Shown in pieces: positions 11,213-25,172 of a stretch of 64,000 nt of DNA (positions are counted from its first letter, which is position 1; the number at the start of each line of letters is the position of its first letter). The notes beneath the pieces were generated by a model, which did no database searches, was not told the DNA's origin, and was given only the letters and a program-made list of their open reading frames with translations. Both the position numbers and the translations under genes were made by a program. Source of the stretch: Porites lobata (taxonomy: Eukaryota > Cnidaria > Anthozoa > Scleractinia > Poritidae); assembly GCA_942486035.1 (NCBI GenBank), contig CALNXK010000072.1:812501-876500 (forward strand). The letters are read 5' to 3'.

Positions 11213-14200
11213 AGTATTTTGCAAATTGGCCATCGTTTTGGACGTAACGGGGATCAGCGAGATTTTTACCGTAAGGCCTCCAAATTGACGCTCTGATGAT
11301 AAGAAAGAAAAACAAGCTAAAAACGATTATTATGAGGCGTCTGACAGTTTTTTGTAAATTTGTCACCTTTTGGGCAGAAATCGCGTTTTGCTAGAATTTC
11401 ACGCTAACAGCCGTAAAATGTCACTTTGACGATAAACAGCAAAAAAACTAGATGAAAACGATGATTCTGTGGCATGTGACAGAATTTTGGAAATCAGCAA
11501 TCTTTTGGGTCGGAATGGCGTTAAGCGACAATTTCACCGTAAGAGTTTTAGTGTCGTTCTGATGGTAAGCACCATAAGTGTAGCTAAAAACGATGATTCA
11601 GAGGCGTGTGACAGTGTTTTATAAATTGTCCATTTTTTGGACCGCAATTAGGTTCAGCGAGAATCTTAACGTAACAGCTGCAAACTGTCGTTCTGATGCA
11701 AAGCACCAAGAATCTAGGCAAAAACGAAGATTCATATAAGTGTAGCAGTATTTTGCAAATTGAGCATCTTTTGTTTAGTAGTGGGATTAAGCGAGATGTG
11801 TACCGTACGAGCTTCAAAATGAAGCTCTGATAATAAGAACCATAAGACAAGATAAGAAAGATTATCATGAGGCGTCTGACAGATTTTTGCAAATTGGTAA
11901 TCTTTTGTGCAGTAGTGCGGTTCAGCAAGAATTTCACACTAAAAGCTCCAAAATGTCGGCTTGACAATAAACAGCAAATAGCTAGACAAAAACGATGATT
12001 TGGAGGCGTGTGACCAAATTTTTTCAAATTAGTAATCTTTTGGGTCGTAATGGGGTTGTAATAGTTTCACGCTCAGAGTTTTAAAGTATTGTTCTGATCG
12101 CAGAGAGCGATAACTCTTCTGCGTGTGACAGTGTTTTTCAAATTGGCCATCTTTAAAGTCATAATAGAGTTAAGTGATAATTTCACGGTAACAGCTTCAA
12201 AGTATCGTTCTAGTGGTAAGCACAATAAGGTTAGCTGATAACGATGATTAACAAACGTCTGCCAGTGCTTTACAAATGTGCCATCTTTTGGACCGCAATT
12301 AGGTTCAGCGAGAATCTTAACGTAAGAGCTCTAAAATGTGACTATTATGCAAAGCAACAATAAACTAGATCAAAACGAAGACTCTGAGACGTGTCAAAAT
12401 TTTTGGCAAATTGCGCATCTCTTGATTGGTAATGGGGTTTAGCGACATTTTTACCATGAGAGCTTTAAAGTGACGCTGTGATAATAAGCAAGAAAAACGA
12501 GCGAAGAAACATTATTATGAGGTGTCTGACAGTCTTTTGGAAAACGGCCATCTTTTGGGCAGTAATAGGGTTCATGAAGAATTTCACCGTAAAAGCTCTA
12601 AAAGCTGACTCTGATGGAAAGCACCACAAGCAAGGTCAAAAACGAAGATTTAGAGACGTGTCAAAATTTTTTGCAAATTGGCATCTTTAAGTTCTTAATG
12701 GGGTTTATTGACATTTTAACCCGAAGAGCTTAAAATTGATTCTCTGATGATAAGCATCATAAGACAAGCTAAGAACGATTATTATGAGGCGTCTGACAGT
12801 GTTTTGATTATCTTTTGGGTGATAATGCTGTTCAGCGAGAATTTCACAGTAACAGCTCCATAGTGTCGCTTAAAAGATACGCACCAGATAACTAAATAAA
12901 AACGAATGATTTAGAGGCGTGTGACAGAATTTGGCAAATCGGCCAACTTTTGCGTCATAATGCGGTTAAGTTACAATTTCAGGGTAAGAGCTCCAAAGTG
13001 TCCTTCTCATGGTAAACACTATAGGAGTAGCAGAGAACGATGATTCTGAGGCGTGTTACGACCTCTTTCAAACTTGTCATCTTATGAGTTGTAATTTGGT
13101 TTAGTAAAATTTTACAGGAAGGACTCCAAAATGTTGCTTACATGATACGCACAAATAGACCAGCAGAAAACGGCGAATAAAAGACCTGTGACAGTGTTTT
13201 GCAAATTGGCCATGTTGTGGGCCAGAATGGGGTTTGGCGCAAATTTCACAGTAAGAGCTCCAAAACGTCGCACTGATGATCAGCAGTAAAACACTTCCTG
13301 ACAACGATGATTCCGCGGCGTTTGACAGTATTTTGCAAATTGGTCATCGTTTTCTTCGTAATGGGGTTTAACAAGAATTTTAAAGTAAGAGTTCTAAAAT
13401 TTCGTTTTGATGAAATCCATTAAAAAACTAGGTGAATACGACGAGTATTCAGAGGCGTGTGACAGAGCTATGAAAATTGGTCTTTTTTTGGTCGTAATGA
13501 AGTTTGGCGACATTCTTACCGTAAGAGCTTAAAAGTGACGCTCTGATTATAGGCACCACAAGACAAGCTAAGAACGATTATTACAAGGCGTCTGACAGTG
13601 TTTTGCAATTTGGTCATCTTTTGGGCAGTAATGCGGTTCAACGAGAATTTCACACTAACATTGTCGCTCAGACGATAAACACCAAATAACTAAATGAAAA
13701 CGATGATTTAGAGGCATGTAACAGAATTATGCAAATCGACCATCTTTTGCGTCATAATGGGGATAAGTGACAATTTCACGGTGAGAGCTCAAAGTGTCGT
13801 TCTAATAGTAAGCGTGTGACATAATTTTCCAAAGTGGCCATCTTATGAGTCGTAATTTGGTTAAGAAAAAATTTTACAGCAAGGACTTTAAAATGTTACT
13901 TACATGATTCGCACAAAGACACTAGCGGAAAACGGTGAATAAAAGGCCTGTGACAGTGTTTTGCAAATTGGTCATATTTTGGGTCAGAATGGGGTTTGGC
14001 GTGAATTTAAAAGTAATAGCCCCAAAATGTCGCTTTAATGATCAGCAGCAAAACTCCTCCTGAAAACAATAATTCCGAGGCGTTTGACAGTATTTTGCAA
14101 ATTGGTGATCGTTTCGTTCGTAATGGGGTTTAACAAGAATTTTAAAGCAAGAGTTCCAAAATGTCCTTTTGATGAAAAGCACCAAAAATCTAGGTGAATG

Positions 14201-14745
14201 CGAAGATTGCGAGGCGTGTGACAGTACTTTGCATATTGGTCATCTTTATTGTCCTGACGGGATTGAGCGACATTTTTACCGTAAGGGCTCCAAATTGACG
14301 CTCTGATGATAAGTAAGAAAAAGAAGCTAAGAAGGATTATTATGAGGCGTCTGACGGTGTTTTGGAAATTGGTTATCTTTTCGGCAGTAATAGGGTTCAG
14401 CGAGAATTTTACCGTAAAAGCCCCAAAATGTATCTATCATGGAGAGAACAAAATAACTAGATGAAAACGATGATTTAGAGGCGTGTGACAGAATTCTGAA
14501 AATCCGCAATCTTTTTGGTCGTAATGGCGTTAAGTGACAATTTCACGGTAACAGCTTCAAAGTGTCGTTTATATGGTAAGCATTATAAGTCTAGCTGAAA
14601 ACGATGATTCACACGCGTCTGACAGTGTTTTGCTAATTGGCCACCTTGTGAGCAGTAATAGGGGTCTGCTAGAACTTCACCGTAAAAGCTCCAAAATGTG
14701 ACTATGATGAAAAGCACCAAAAAACAAGATCAAAACGAAGATTCA
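11213..14745 (+). repeat. 134-bp satellite array, forward (right arm, part a)
   Basis: The satellite resumes mid-monomer at AGTATTTTGCAAATTGGCC. It is the mirror image of roughly 6950-10450 and a direct copy of the left block from 11527 on. It carries the uninterrupted versions of sites that hold an insertion (near 12340) or a deletion (13640-13790) in the left block. Confidence 0.9.
14743..14745 (+). repeat. 3-bp target site duplication (TCA), left
   Basis: TCA precedes the MITE and is repeated at 15069-15071. The paralogous empty sites read GATTCAGAGACG with a single TCA. Confidence 0.75.
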
Positions 14746-15068
14746 GGGCGCTTTCCATTTAGTCAAAATTTCCGGAATTTCCGGTTCGGCGGTAAATGGA
14801 ACACGTTTCGTCGGTAAGTCCCACTGGAAAATTCCCAGAAAAAGTGGAAAATCGAAAAAGGTGGTCCCGTTTTCCCGGTTGGAATTTCCGAACGGAATGT
14901 CGTGTTCCATTGACGTTTCTTGTAGTTTGTACCAGTTCCAGGTCCACGGTCGAGCACCCGGCCACGTACCGGGGTTTACGACCAAATGGAACAACTTTTT
15001 ACCGATCGGAAATTCCACTTTTGCTACCACCGAAATTTCCGTTTTTTTTTCGTAAATGGAAAGCGCCC
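14746..15068. mobile_element. 323-bp MITE with GGGCGCTTTCC termini
   Basis: The ends GGGCGCTTTCCATTTA and TAAATGGAAAGCGCCC are perfect 16-bp inverted repeats, and the element is flanked by TCA duplications. The interior repeats short motifs such as AAATGGAA and GGAATTTCC on both strands and encodes nothing convincing; several overlapping short open frames here are incidental. Both other copies of this satellite segment (near 4274 and 6953) have the clean empty site, which fixes the insertion boundaries. A 3-bp duplication with G-rich ends fits a PIF/Harbinger-derived MITE, although TCA is not the classic TWA. Confidence 0.88.
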
Positions 15069-17293
15069 TCAGAGACGTGTGAAATTTTTTTTGCAAATTG
15101 CAAAAACGATTACTAGGATGGGTTTGACAGTGTTTTGCAAGTTGGTCATATTTTGGGCGGTAATACGGTTCAGCGAGAATTTCACACTAACAGCTCGAAA
15201 GGGACGCCCAGACGAAAAGCGCTAAATAACTAAATGAAAACGACAGTTAAGAGGCGTGTGACAGAATTTTGCAAATCGGCCATCTTTTGCGTCATAATGG
15301 GCTTAAGTGACAATTTTACGGTAAGAGCTGCAAATGTCGTTCTGATGGTAAGCACTATAGGAGTATTACAGAACAATGACTCTGAAACGTGTTAGAATAT
15401 TTTCCAAACTGGCCATCTTATGAGTCGTAAATTGGTTGACTAAGGAATTTACAGTAAGGACTCCAAAAATGTTGCTTACAAAATACGCACAAAGAGACTT
15501 GACGAAAACGGTGAATAAAAGGCTTGTGAGAGAGTGTTGCAAATTGGCCATATTTTGGACCACAATGGGGTTAGGGGCGAATTTTATAGTGAAAACTCTA
15601 AAATGTCGCTCTGACGATCATTAGGAAAAGACTTCCAGAAAACCATAATTCCGAGGCGTTTGATAGTATTTTGCTAATTCGTCATTGTTTCCTTCGTAAT
15701 GGGGTTCAACAAGAATTTTAACGTAAGAGGTCCAAAATGAGGGTTTGATGAAAGGCACCAAAAAACAAGGTAAAAACGAAGATTGAGAGGCGTGTGAGAG
15801 TACTTTGCAAATTTGTCATCTTCCTGGTCCTATCGGGGATTAGTGTTGCAGATTGGCCATATTTTTTACCACAATGAGGTTCGGCGCGAATTTTATAGTA
15901 AAAACTCTAAAATGTCGCCCTGATGATCATTCGCAAAAGACCACCAGATCACGATGATCCCGAGGCGTTTGACAGTATTTTCTAATTGGTCATCGTTTCC
16001 TTCGTAATGGGGTTCAATAAGAATTTTAAAGTAAGAGGTCCAAAGTGTGGGTTTGATTAAAGGCACCAAAAAACTAGGTGAAAACGAAGATTGAGAGGCG
16101 TGTGAGAGTACTTTGCAAATTGGTCATCTTCTTAGTGCTATCGGGGATTAGCGAGATTTTTACCGTAAGGGCTTCAAATTGACGCTCTCATGACAAGCAA
16201 GAAAAAAAAGCTAAGAAAGATTATTGTGAGGCGTCTGACAGTGTTTTGGAAATTGGTTATCTTTTGGGCAGTAATAGGGTTCAGGAAGAATTTCACCGTA
16301 AAGGCTGCAAAGGCTGACTATGATGGAAAGCACCAAAAAGCATGGTCAAAACGAAGATTCAGAGACTTGTGTTTTGCAAATTGGTCATCGTTTTCTTCGT
16401 AATGGGGTTCAACAAGAATTTCAAAGTAAGATATCCAAAACGTCGTTTTGATGAAATTCACCAAAAAACTAGGTGAATACGAATATTGAGTGGCGTGTGA
16501 CAGTAGTTTGCAATTTTGTCATCTTTTTGGTCCTAACGAGGTTCTGCGAGGTTATTACCGTAAAAGCTGCAAATTGACGCTGTGATGACAAGCAAGAAAA
16601 ACAAGCTAAGAAAGATTATTGTGAGGCGTCTGACAGTGTTTTGGAAATTGGTTGTCTTTTTGGCAGTAATAGGGTTCAGCGAGAATTTCACCGTAAAAGC
16701 TCCAAAATGTAACTATGATGGAGAGCATCAAATAACTAGATAGAAGCGATAATTCAGAGGCGTGTGAAAGAATTTTGGAAATCTGCAATCTTCTTGGTCG
16801 TAATAGAGTTAAGTGACAATCTCGCGGTAATTGCTTCAAAGTGTCGTTTTGATGGTGAGCACTATAGAAGTAGCAGTGAACGATGATTCTGAGGCTTGTG
16901 ACAATATTTTTCTAACTGGCCATCTTTTCAGTCGTAATTTGGTTAGGTAAAAATTTTTCGGTAAAGACTGCAGACTGTTGCTTACATGATACGCGCAAAT
17001 AGACCAGCGGACTGTGACAATGTTGTGGAAATTGGCCATATTTTTGGCCACAATGGGGTTCGGCGCGAATTTCACAGCAAGAGCTCCAAGACGGCGCTCT
17101 GATGATCAGCAGCAAAACACTTCCTGAAAACGAAGATTCCGAGGCTTTTGACAATATTTTGCAAATTGGTCATCGTTTCCCTTGTAATGGGGTTAAACAA
17201 GAATTTTAAAGTAAGAGTTCCAAACTGTCGGTTTGATGAAAGCAACAGGAGAACTAGGTGAATTCGAAGATTGAAAGGCGTGTGAGAGTACTT
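15069..17293 (+). repeat. 134-bp satellite array, forward (right arm, part b)
   Basis: Completes the right arm of the inverted repeat; it pairs with 4717-6950. The left direct copy stops at the equivalent of 15512, so 15513-17293 exists in two copies, not three. Confidence 0.88.
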
Positions 17294-20200
17294 TGCACAT
17301 TGGTCATCTTTTTGGTTCTAACGTGTATCAGGGAGATTTTTACTGTAAGGGCTTCAAATCGACGCTCTGATGATAAGGAAGAAAAACAAGCTAAAAAGGA
17401 TTATTATGAGGCTTCTGACAGTGTTTTGCAAACTGGCTTTCTTGTGGGCAGTTAATAGCCTTCAGCGACAATTTCACCGTAAAAGCTCCAAAATGTGACT
17501 ATGATGGAAAGCACAAAAAACAAGGTGAGAACGAAGATTTGGAGAGGTGTAAAATCTTTTTCTTAAATTTCTTGATTTTTGGTTTGTATTTTTACCATAA
17601 GAGCTTAAAAGTGACGATCTAAAGATAAGCATTATAAGAAAAGCTAAGAATGATTAATATGAGGCGTCTGACATTGTTTTGGAAATATGCCATCTTGCGG
17701 GCTGTAATAAGGTTCAGCAGCAACTTCACCGTAACAGCTCGAAAATGTGACTATGATGCAAAACACCAAAACAAAAGGTCAAAACGAAGATTCAGAGACC
17801 TGTAAATTTTTTTTCTAAATTCCCAATCTTTTGGTTCGTAACGGAGTTTAGCGAAATTTTTACCGTAAGAGCTTAAAAGTGACGCGTCTGACAGTGTTTT
17901 GACCATATTTTGGGTAGTAATGCTGTTCAGCGAGAATTTCACATTAAGAGCTCCAAAGTGATGCTTAGACGATAAGCACTAAATAAGTAAATGAAAAGGA
18001 TAATTTAGAGGCGTGTGAAAGAATTTTGCAAATCGGATATCTTTTGCGTCATAATAAGGTTAACTGACAATTTCACGGTAAGAGCTCCAAAGCGTCGTTC
18101 TGATGGTAAGCACTATAGGAGTTGCATAGAATGATGATTCTGAGGCTTGTGACAATATTTTCTAAACTGGCCATCTTTTCAGTCGTAATTTGGTTTAGTA
18201 AAAATTTCACGGTAAGGACTACCTAAATAGACCAGCGGAAAACGGTGAATAAGACGCCGGTGACTGTGTTTTAGAAATGGGCCATATTTTAAGCCAAATT
18301 GGGTTTGGGGAGAATTTCACAGTAATAGCTCCAAAATGCCGCACTGATAATCAGCAGCAGAATACTTCCTGAAAACGATGATTCCGCGGCGTTTGACAGT
18401 ATTTCGCAAATTGGTCATCGTTTCTTTCGTAATGGGATTCAACGAGAATTTTAAAGTAAGAGTCTAAAATGTCGGTTTGATAAAAGGCACCAAATAACTC
18501 GGTGAATATGAAAAAGCGTGTGACAGTACTTTGCAAATTGGTCATCTTTTTGGTGGTAACGGGAATTAGCGAAATTTTTACTGTAAGGCCTCCAAATTGA
18601 CGCTTTGATGATAAGCAAGGAGAACAAGCTAAGAACGATTATTATGAGGCGTCTGACAGTTTTTTTCAAATTGGTCATCTTTTGGGCAGGAATCGGGTTC
18701 AGCGAGAATTTGACGCTAACAGCTCTAAAATTTCACTTTGACGATAAGAGGCATAAAACTACATGAAAACGATGATTCCGTGGCATATGACAGAATTTTG
18801 GAAATCTGCAATCTTTTGGGTCGTAATGGCGTTAACCGACAATTTTACGGTAAAGTTTCAAAGTGTGGTTCTGATGGTAAACACCGTAAGTTAAGCTGAA
18901 AACGATTATTCAGAGGCGTGTGAAAGTGGTTTATAAATTGTCCATCTTTTGGAGCGCAGGTAGGTTTAGCGAGAATCTTAACGTAAGAGCTGCAAAATGT
19001 CGTTCTGATGCAAACCCTTAAGAATCTAGGCAAAAACGAAGATTCATAGAAGTGTAGCAGTATTTTGCAACTTGAGCATCTTTTGTTTCGTAGTGGGGTT
19101 TAGCGAGATAAGTGATGTTAAGCACCATAAGTGTAGCTAAAAACGATGATTCAGAGGCGTGTGACAGTGTTTTATAAATTGTCCATCTTTTGGACCGCAG
19201 TTAGGTTGAGCGACAATCTTAACGTAAGAGCTGCAAAATATCGTTCTGATGCAAAGCACCAAGAATCTAGGCAAAAAAGAAAGATTCATAGAACTGTAGC
19301 TCTATTTTGCAAATTGAGCATCTTTTGTTTAGTAGTGGGGTTTAGCGGGATGTGTACCGTACGAGCTCCAAAATGCAGCTCTGATGATAAGTACCATAAG
19401 ACAAGCTAAGAAAGATTATTATGAGGCGTCTGACAGTTTTTTGCAAATTGGTCATCTTTTAGGCAGTAGTGGGGTTCAGCGAGAATTCCTCACTAAAAGC
19501 TCCAAAATGTCGGCTTGACAATAAACATGAAATTACTAGACAAACACGATGATTCGGAGGCGTGTGACCAAATTTTTTCAAATCAGTAATCTTTTGGGTC
19601 GTAATGGGGTTAAGTAATAATTTCACGTTCAGAGCTTTAATGTATGGTTCTAATGGCACAGAGCGATAATTCTTCTCCGTGTGACAGTGTTTTTAAAATT
19701 GGCCATCTTTAGGGTCATAATAGGGTTAAGGGAGAATTTCAAGGTAAGAGCTCCAATGTGTCGTTGCAATAGTAAGGAGCATAAGACTAGGAGAGAACGA
19801 TGATTCTGAGGCGTGTGACAGTATTTTCCAAACTAGCCATCATGTGAGTCATAACTTTGTTAAGTAAGAATTTTACTGTAAGGAATCCAAAATATTGCTT
19901 ACGTACCAAAAGACGAGCAGCAAACGATTAATAAGATGCCCGTGACATTGTTTTGCAAACTGGCCATCTATTGGGCAGTAATAGAGTTAAGCGAGAATTT
20001 CACCGTAAAAGCTCCAAAAAGTGACTATGGTGGAAAGCACCAAAAACCTAGGTCAACACGAAGATTTCGAGACGCGTATAAAATTTTTTTCAAATTACGA
20101 ATCTTTAAGTTCGAAAGAAAGTTTCTGGACAGTTTTATCGTAAGAGCTTAAAAGTGACGCTCTGATTATAAGCATCATAAGACAAGCTAAGAACGATTAT

Positions 20201-22556
20201 TATTAGGCGTCTGACAGTGTTTTGCAAATTGGTCATCCTTTGGGAAGAAATGCACTTTAGCGAGAATTTTACATTAACAGCTCTAAAGTGTCGCTCAAAC
20301 GATAAGGACAAGATAACTAAATAAAAACGATGATTTAGAGTCATGTGATGGAATTATGTAAATCGGCCATCTTTTGCGTCATAATGGGGTTAAGTGACAA
20401 TTTCACGGTAAGAGCTGAAAGCGCCGTTTTAATGGTAAGCACTAAAGGAGAAGCAGAGAGCGATGATTCTAAGGCGTGTGACATAATTTTTCAAACTGGC
20501 CATCTTTTGAGTCGTAATTTGGTTAAGTAAAAATTTCACAGCAAGAACTCCAAAATGTTGCTTACATTATACGCACAAACACTCTAACGGAAAACGGTGA
20601 AAAAAAGACCTGTGACAGTGTCATGCAAATTGGTCATATTTTGGGTCAGAATGGGGTTCGGCGTGAATTTAAAAATAATACCTCCAAAATGTCGCTGTGA
20701 TGATCAGCTGCAGAGAAGAGTTCCAAAATGTCGGTTTAATGAAAGAAACAGGAGAACTAGGTGAATGCGAAGATTGAAAGGCGTGTGACACTACTTTGCA
20801 TATTGGTCATCTTTTTGGTCCTAACGTGGATCAGGGAGATTTGTACCGGAAGGGCTCCAAATCGACGCTCAGATTATAAGGAAGAAAAACAAGCTAAGAA
20901 GGATTATTTTGAGGCGTTTGACAGTGTTTTGCAAACTGGCTTTCTTGTGGGCAGGAATAGGCTTTAGCGACAATTTCACCGTAAACTCCAAAATGTGACT
21001 ATGATGCAAAGCATCAAAAAACAAGGTCAAAACGAAGATTGAGGGACCTGTAAAATTTTTTTTCTAAATTGCCAATCTTTGGTTCGTAACGGGGTCTAGC
21101 GACATTTTAACCGTAAGAGCTTAAAAGTGACGCAATGATAATAAGCATCATAAGAAAAGCTAAGAACGAGTATTATGAGGCGTCTGACAGTGTTTTGATC
21201 ATCTTTTGGGTTGTAATGCTGTTCAGGGAGAATTTCACGCTTACAGGTCTAAAGTGATTCTTAGACGATAAGCACCAAATAACTAAGTGAAAAGGATAAT
21301 TTAGAGGCGTGTGATGGAATTTTGCAAATCGGATATCTTTTGCGTCGTAATGGGGTTAACTGACAATTTCACGGTAAGAGCTCCACAGCGTCGTTATGAT
21401 GGTAAGCACTATAGCAGTAGCAAAGACAGATGGTTCTGAGGCTTCTGGCAATACTTTCCAAACTGGCCATATTATGAGTAGGACTCCAAAATGTTGCTTA
21501 CATGATACGCACAAATAGACCAGGAGAAAATGTTGAATAAAAGGCCTTTGAGAGTGTTTTGCAAATTGGCCATATTTTGGACAACAATGAGGTTTGGCGC
21601 GAATTTTATAGTAAGAACTCCAAAATGCCGCTCTGATGATCATTAGACAAAGACTTCCTGAAAACCATGATTTCGAGGCGTTTGACGGTATTTTGCAAAT
21701 ATGACATTCAATTTCAGGGTGAAAATTTCTTGCAAATTGCGCATCTTTTGGTTCGTAATAGGGTTTAGCAAGATTTTTACCATAAGAGCTTAAAAGTAAC
21801 GCTCTGATGATAACCAAGAAAAACGAGCTAAGAAAGATTATTATGAGGCGTCTGACAATCTTTTGCAAACCGGCCATCTTTTGGGCAGTAATAGGGTTTA
21901 GGGAGAATTTCACCGTAAAAGCTCCAAAGGCTGACTATGATGGAAAGCACCAAAAAGCATGGTCAAAACGAAGATTCAAAGACGTGTATTTTGCAAAGTA
22001 GTCATCGTTTCCTTCGTAATGGGGTTCAAGAAGAATTTTAAAGAAAGAGTTCCAAAATGTCGTTGTGATGAAATCCACCAAAAAACTAGGTGAATACGAA
22101 TATTGAGTGGCGTGTAACAGTACTTTGCAAATTGGCCATATTTTTGGTCCTAACGGGGTTCTGCGAGATTATTACCAAAAGGGCTCCAAATTGACGCTCT
22201 GACGACAAGCAAGAAAAACAAGCTAAGAAGGATTATTTTGAGGCGTCTGACAGTGTTTTCCAAATTAGCAATGTTTTAGGCACTAATAGGGTTCAGCGAA
22301 AATTTCACCGTAAAAGCTCCAAAATGTAACTATGATGGAGAGCACCAAATAACTAGATAAAAGCGATGATTCTGAGGCGTGTGACAGAATTTTGGAAATC
22401 TGCAATCTTCTTGGTCGTAATAGCGTTAAGTGACAATTTCGCGGCAAGTGCTTCAAAGTGTCGTTCTGATGGTAAGCACTATAGGAGTAGCAGTGAACGA
22501 TGATTCTGAGGCTTGTGACAATATTTTTCTAACTGCCCATCTTATGAGTCGTAATT

Positions 22557-22922
22557 TGGTTAAATAAAAATTTCTCAGTAAAGACTTCAGAATGTTGCTT
22601 ACATGATACGCACAAATAGACCAGCGGAAAACGGTGAATAAAAGGCCTGTGACTGTGTTTTAGAAATTGGCCATATTTTTGGCCACAATGGGTTTTGGCG
22701 CGAATTCACAGAAAGACATGCAAAATGTCGCACTGATAATCAGCAGCAAAACACTTCCTGAGAACGATGATTCCGCGGCGTTTGACAGTATTTTGCAAAT
22801 TGGTCATTGTTTCCTTCGTAATGGGGTTCAACAAGAGTTTTAAAGTAAGAGGTCCAAAATGTGGGTTTGATGAAAGGCACCAAAAAACTAGGTGAAAACG
22901 AAGACTGAGAGGCGCGTGAGAG
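22557..22922 (+). repeat. Recent local duplicate, copy 1
   Basis: Nearly identical to 24807-25172, sharing rare variants such as GAATTCACAGAAAGACATGC and the same substitutions in the neighbouring monomers. The offset is about 2250 bp. This is far closer than typical monomer-to-monomer similarity. Confidence 0.8.
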
Positions 22923-24806
22923 TACTTTGCAAATTGGTCATCTTTTTGGTCCTAACGGGGATCAGCGAGATAATTGTAAGGTGTGACAATATTTTCTAAA
23001 GTGGTTTTGTTTATGAGTCGTAATTTGGTTAAGTAAAAATTTCACAGTAAGAACTCCAAATTGTTGTTTACATAATAATACGCACAAATAGAGCAGCACA
23101 AAACGGTGAATAAAACACCTGTGACAGTGTTATGCAAGTTGGCCATATTTTGGGCGAGAATGGGGTTCGGCTCGACTTTGATATTAAGAACTGCAAATTG
23201 CTGAAAACGATGTTTCCGAGGCGTTTGACAGTATTTTGCAAATTCGCACAAATAGACCAGCGGAAAACAGTGAATAAAAGGCCTGTGACAGTGTTTTAGA
23301 AAATTGGCCATATTTTTGGCCACAATGGGGTTTGGCGCGAATTTCACAGTAAGAGCTCCAAAATGTCGCACTGATGATCAGCAGCAAAATACTTCCTGAA
23401 AACGATTATTTCGAGGCGTTGGACAGTATTTTGCAAATTGTTCATCGTTTCCTTCGTAATGGGGTTCAACAAGAATTTGAAAGTAACAGTTTCAAAATGT
23501 CCGTTTGATAAAAGGTACCAAGAAACTAGGTGAATGCGAGGATTTAGAGGCGTGTGGTAGTACTTTGCAAATATTGGTCTTCTTGTTGGTCCTAACGGGA
23601 TTCAGCCAGATTTCTACCGTAAGGGCTCCAAATTGACGTTCTGCTGATAAGCAAGAAAAACAAGCTAAGAAGGATTATTATAAGGCGTCTGACAGTCTTT
23701 TGCAAATTGGCCATCTTTTGAGCAGTAATAGGGTTCAGCAAGAATTTCACCATACAAGCTCCAAAATCTGACTATGATGGAAAGCACCAAAAAATAAGAA
23801 CAAAACGAAGATTCAGAGGCGGGTAAAAATTTTTTGCAAATTGCGAATCTTTTAGTTCGTAATCGGGTTTATTAAAATTTTTACCGTAAGAGCTTAAAAG
23901 TGGGGCTCTGATGATAAGCATCAGAAGACAAGCTAAGAGCAATGATTATGAGGCGTCTGACATTGTTTTGCAAATTGGTCATCTTTTGGGCAGTAATGCT
24001 GTTCAGCGAGAATTTCACAATAACAGCTTCATAATGTCGCTTAGACGATAAGCACCAAACAACTAAATGAAAGCGATGATTTAGAGGCGTTTGTCAGAAT
24101 TTTGCAAATCGGCCATCTTTTGCGTCATAATTGTGTTAAGTGACAATTTTACGATAAGAGCTTCAAAGTGTCGTGCTGATGGTAAGTACCATAAGTCTGG
24201 CTGAAAACGTTGATTCACAGGCGCGTGTCAGTGTTTTATGAACTGCCAATCTTTTGGACCGCAATGAGGTCCACCGCGAGTCTTAACGTAAGAGCGGCAC
24301 ATTGTCGTTCTGATGCAAAGCACCAAAAATCTAGGTAAAAACGAAGATTGAGAGACGTGCAGCATGCAGTATTTTGCAAATTGCGCATCTTTTGGTTTGT
24401 AATGGGATTTATTAACATTTTTACGGTAACAGCTTTAAAGTGACGCTCTGATGATAAGGACTATAAGAGAAGCTAACAACGATTATTATAAGGCGTCTGA
24501 CATTGTTTTGTAAATTGGTCATCTTTTGGGCAGCAATGCGGCTTAGCGAGAATTTCACACTAACAGCTCCAAAGTGACTCTCAGACGATAAGCACCAAAT
24601 AACTAAATAAAAACGACGATTTAGAGGCGTGTGACAGAATTTTGCAAATCGGCCATCTTTTGCGCCATAATGGGGTAAAGTGACAATTTTAAGGTAAGAG
24701 CTCCAGTGTCGTTCTGATGGTAAGCACTATAGGAGTTAGCAGAGAACGATAATTGTAAGGTGTTACAATATTTTCTAAACTGGTTTTTTTTATGAGTCGT
24801 AATTTG

Positions 24807-25172
24807 GTTAAGTAAAAATTTCTCAGTAAAGACTTCAGAATGTTGCTTACATGATACGCACAAATAGACCAGCGGAAAACGGTGAATAAAAGGCCTGTGA
24901 CTGTGTTTTAGAAATTGGCCATATTTTTGGCCACAATGGGTTTTGGCGCGAATTCACAGAAAGACATGCAAAATGTCGCACTGATAATCAGCAGCAAAAC
25001 ACTTCCTGAGAACGATGATTCCGCGGCGTTTGACAGTATTTTGCAAATTGGTCATCGTTTCCTTTGTAATGGGGTTCAACAAGAATTTTAAAGGAAGAGG
25101 TCCAAAATGTGGGTTTGATGAAAGGCACCAAAAAACTAGGTGAAAACGAAGACTGAGAGGCGTGTGAGAGTA
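24807..25172 (+). repeat. Recent local duplicate, copy 2
   Basis: Partner of 22557-22922. The upstream flank of this copy (GTAAGGTGTTACAATATTTT) instead resembles the sequence near 22978, so the duplicated block has been re-joined in a different order. Confidence 0.8.

Noticed and set aside
14743..15225. Several overlapping open frames on both strands
   Set aside because: They lie in the 323-bp MITE and its satellite flank. The internal symmetry of the MITE produces frames on both strands with no recognisable domain.
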